Positions 4,939-6,429 of a stretch of DNA of 6,429 nucleotides are shown one piece after another (within the stretch, counting starts at the first letter, position 1; each line of letters begins with the position of its first letter). Below the pieces are notes generated by a model, which was not told the origin of the DNA, searched no databases, and saw nothing but the letters and a program-made list of their open reading frames with translations. The translations under genes were made by a program, and so were the position numbers. The stretch is from an uncultured Lacticaseibacillus sp. (lineage in GTDB: Bacteria > Bacillota > Bacilli > Lactobacillales > Lactobacillaceae). The DNA lies in NCBI GenBank assembly GCA_934293835.1, contig CAKQZO010000094.1, positions 1 through 6,429 on the forward strand, given 5' to 3'.

Positions 4939-6429
4939 TTAAATTAAATCGGCACGCGTTCCTGGCATCGCTGGGCGACTGAAGTAGTAACCTTGGACAT
5001 TCGTGATGCCTAAGCCATTGGTGACTGCAAGCTCATCAGCCGTTTCCAAGCCTTCGACTTCCAGTGTATCACCGTGTGCCTTCGCGGCTTTTTGCCACGC
5101 AGCCAGCTGTGAAGTGATCTGGGTGAGATTGCTGCCGTCTTGGCGCATCCCCCGCAACGAAACCTTCAGCGTGTCCACGTGATCGGCTGCTTCGGCAAGC
5201 TTCGTCCCATCAGTGTGGCTACCTAAGTTGTCGAGGGTGATCGTCACACCCGCATCTTGATACGTCGAGGCGTACTTCTCAAGCGCTTCGAGCGCCGGAA
5301 TCTCACCTAATTCAACCGTCATCGTCTCGACCTGGTCGGATTGCGCCAAGTCTGTGATCGCCTTTTGCGTGTCACCGTCTTCGAACTGTGCTTCCGTTAA
5401 GTTAATCGAGACATCCTTAACATCTAGCTGTGCCACTGCCCGCGCCATCAAGTGAGCTTCCATGGAAGCCGGGATTGAGAAGCTAGCAGGCAAGTGCCAG
5501 CCACCTTGCTTGGAGTCCCAGACCCGCAACAACAATTCGTAATGATCGACCGTGTTGTTAGTCGTATTTATCACCGGCTGGGAGAAGAACGTGTAGTCCG
5601 CCATCCCAGGCGCCCCACCTGCGGTAAAAATGTTACCGTGGGTCAATTCCGCGTTGTCGTCGAGGACGTTAACCACCGTGGATGACTGGTTATCAGCCTT
5701 GGCCGTCGGCGTCGTGGCGTTCGCCAACGCATCGACCAGCGCATCCTTATCAGGAATCGCATCAGCAAGGGTCGGATCAACCGTGCTGGCACTATCGCCA
5801 GCCTGTGGCGCAGTTGTTGCAGTTGCATCAGCTACGGCCTTAGCGGCTGCGGCCACAGGAGCCTGGTTGGCATTGACGCTAGCCTGTAGTGGCACAACAT
5901 TGCTCGTCGTCGCGGCCGCTGGCGTCACAGTGCCAACAGTTGCCGCAGGAGCGTTGACAACTGGCGTGCCTGTCGTTGTTCCAACCGTCGACGCGGCAGG
6001 TACCGGTGTCACGATAGTCCCGGTGCCGTTGGTAGTCGAAGTCTGAATTGCGACTGATACTGGTGTATTCGCTCCGTTACCAACTGACGTCCTCTCAGTT
6101 GAGTTCACATCAGGAGTCGTAATATCAGTTTCTTCTGCTGTCGCTGGTGTACTCCCCGTTGTCAGAGTCGGCGTATCGTCCGTCGCTGGAGTTAGCGTGT
6201 CGTCCGTTGTCGGAACTGGCGTGTCATCCGTTGTCGGAATCGGCGTGTCGTCCGTCGGCGGGGTTAGCGTATCGTCCGTCGCTGGAGTTGGCGTATCATC
6301 CGTTGTCGGAGTCGGCGTGTCGTCCGTCGCTGGAGTTGGCGTGTCATCTGTTGTCGGAGTCGGCGTGTCGTCCGCCGTCGGGGTTTGACTATCGACTTCA
6401 TGATAAACTGGATCTGCTACCTTTGTAAC
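4939..6429 (-). CDS. Partial repeat-linker protein with C-terminal degenerate EAL domain
   Basis: The frame stays open to the right edge, so 496 C-terminal residues are visible and the true start lies outside. A GTG at 6108 is only an internal codon: the frame and a coherent repeat continue upstream of it. Order (visible numbering): residues 1-19 unique; about 20-91 an octapeptide tract DDTPTPTT/DDTPTPAT; about 92-240 a low-complexity Ala/Thr/Val/Pro linker; about 241-277 a more mixed segment; 278-496 an EAL-like domain. EAL motifs: YELLLR Glu298, INLT Asn343, VELGE Glu373/Glu376, LDNLGS Asp400-Asn401, Lys422, EVEGLE Glu459/Glu462, VQGYYFSRP Gln479. The second aspartate of the DD metal motif is Asn401, so catalysis is probably impaired and a c-di-GMP-binding or regulatory role is likelier. 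No LPxTG or membrane segment is visible in this part; whether the N-terminus is extracellular or cytoplasmic is unknown. It is first in the likely two-gene unit with the 4195-4869 EAL gene. Confidence 0.85.
   Translation of the reverse strand, partial: VTKVADPVYHEVDSQTPTADDTPTPTTDDTPTPATDDTPTPTTDDTPTPATDDTLTPPTDDTPIPTTDDTPVPTTDDTLTPATDDTPTLTTGSTPATAEETDITTPDVNSTERTSVGNGANTPVSVAIQTSTTNGTGTIVTPVPAASTVGTTTGTPVVNAPAATVGTVTPAAATTSNVVPLQASVNANQAPVAAAAKAVADATATTAPQAGDSASTVDPTLADAIPDKDALVDALANATTPTAKADNQSSTVVNVLDDNAELTHGNIFTAGGAPGMADYTFFSQPVINTTNNTVDHYELLLRVWDSKQGGWHLPASFSIPASMEAHLMARAVAQLDVKDVSINLTEAQFEDGDTQKAITDLAQSDQVETMTVELGEIPALEALEKYASTYQDAGVTITLDNLGSHTDGTKLAEAADHVDTLKVSLRGMRQDGSNLTQITSQLAAWQKAAKAHGDTLEVEGLETADELAVTNGLGITNVQGYYFSRPAMPGTRADLI
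6157..6372 (-). repeat. 24-bp in-frame tandem repeat (nine units)
   Basis: Nine contiguous 24-bp units encode the octapeptide DDTPTP(T/A)T, with degenerate half-matching units on both sides (about 6133-6156 and 6373-6396). Units read from the protein N-terminal end: TT, AT, TT, AT, then more diverged LTPPT, PIPTT, PVPTT, LTPAT and PTLTT forms. The first four alternate, giving a 48-bp higher-order unit: 6277-6324 and 6325-6372 differ at only 2 of 48 bases. Any gain or loss of units keeps the reading frame. Confidence 0.93.

Noticed and set aside
6106..6108. GTG 6108 as the true start of the large EAL protein
   Set aside because: The same frame continues upstream without a stop to the window edge through a coherent octapeptide repeat, so the gene begins outside the window.
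6157..6372. CRISPR array
   Set aside because: Units are contiguous 24-bp repeats without unique spacers, and they are in frame within a coding region.
6147..6428. Plus-strand repetitive open frames in two phases across the repeat tract
   Set aside because: A 24-bp repeat opens several frames at once. The minus-strand frame joins without interruption to the EAL domain, so it is the coding one.

Overview
The window reads as chromosomal DNA from a Gram-positive, mid-GC Lactobacillaceae member. Reasons: strong GGAGG-type ribosome binding sites, TTG starts, compact intrinsic terminators shared by convergent genes, catabolite-repression-like (cre) boxes in front of a sugar transporter, and a lactobacillus-type IS200/IS605 TnpB scar. 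I cannot name the species from sequence alone.

Layout. (1) Positions 1-461 are an AT-rich, gene-free regulatory region. It has a near-consensus sigma-A promoter (323-350), a cre-like box overlapping its -10/start area (350-363), a second cre-like box upstream (276-289) and several palindromes. (2) 462-1997 (+) encodes a GPH/MelB-family (MFS_2) sugar:cation symporter. (3) A terminator at 2006-2059 appears to serve both strands and lies between the transporter and a convergent RluA-family pseudouridine synthase (2058-2921, -). (4) About 2922-3720 is a decayed IS200/IS605-type element: an N-terminally truncated tnpB remnant with probable right-end sequence. (5) 3797-4093 (+) encodes a small three-helix membrane protein of unknown function, ended by a second terminator usable from both strands (4154-4191). 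(6) On the minus strand, two neighbouring genes encode EAL-domain (cyclic-di-GMP phosphodiesterase-like) proteins. The upstream one (4939 to beyond 6429) runs off the window. It has a Thr/Pro/Asp octapeptide repeat tract, then an Ala/Thr/Val-rich linker, then a C-terminal EAL-like domain in which the DD metal motif has become DN. The downstream one (4195-4869) is a stand-alone EAL domain that keeps the expected metal and catalytic residues. A perfect hairpin with a UUCG loop and a T tract sits between them.

How the parts work together. The transporter looks like an independent carbon-source-regulated unit, and the pseudouridine synthase is housekeeping. The most unusual content is the EAL pair: a probable active enzyme beside a co-linear, probably catalytically impaired paralogue carried on a repetitive linker. 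This suggests an enzyme/receptor split or a regulatory pair, but the partner and the N-terminus of the large protein lie outside the window. No GGDEF (cyclase) domain is visible.
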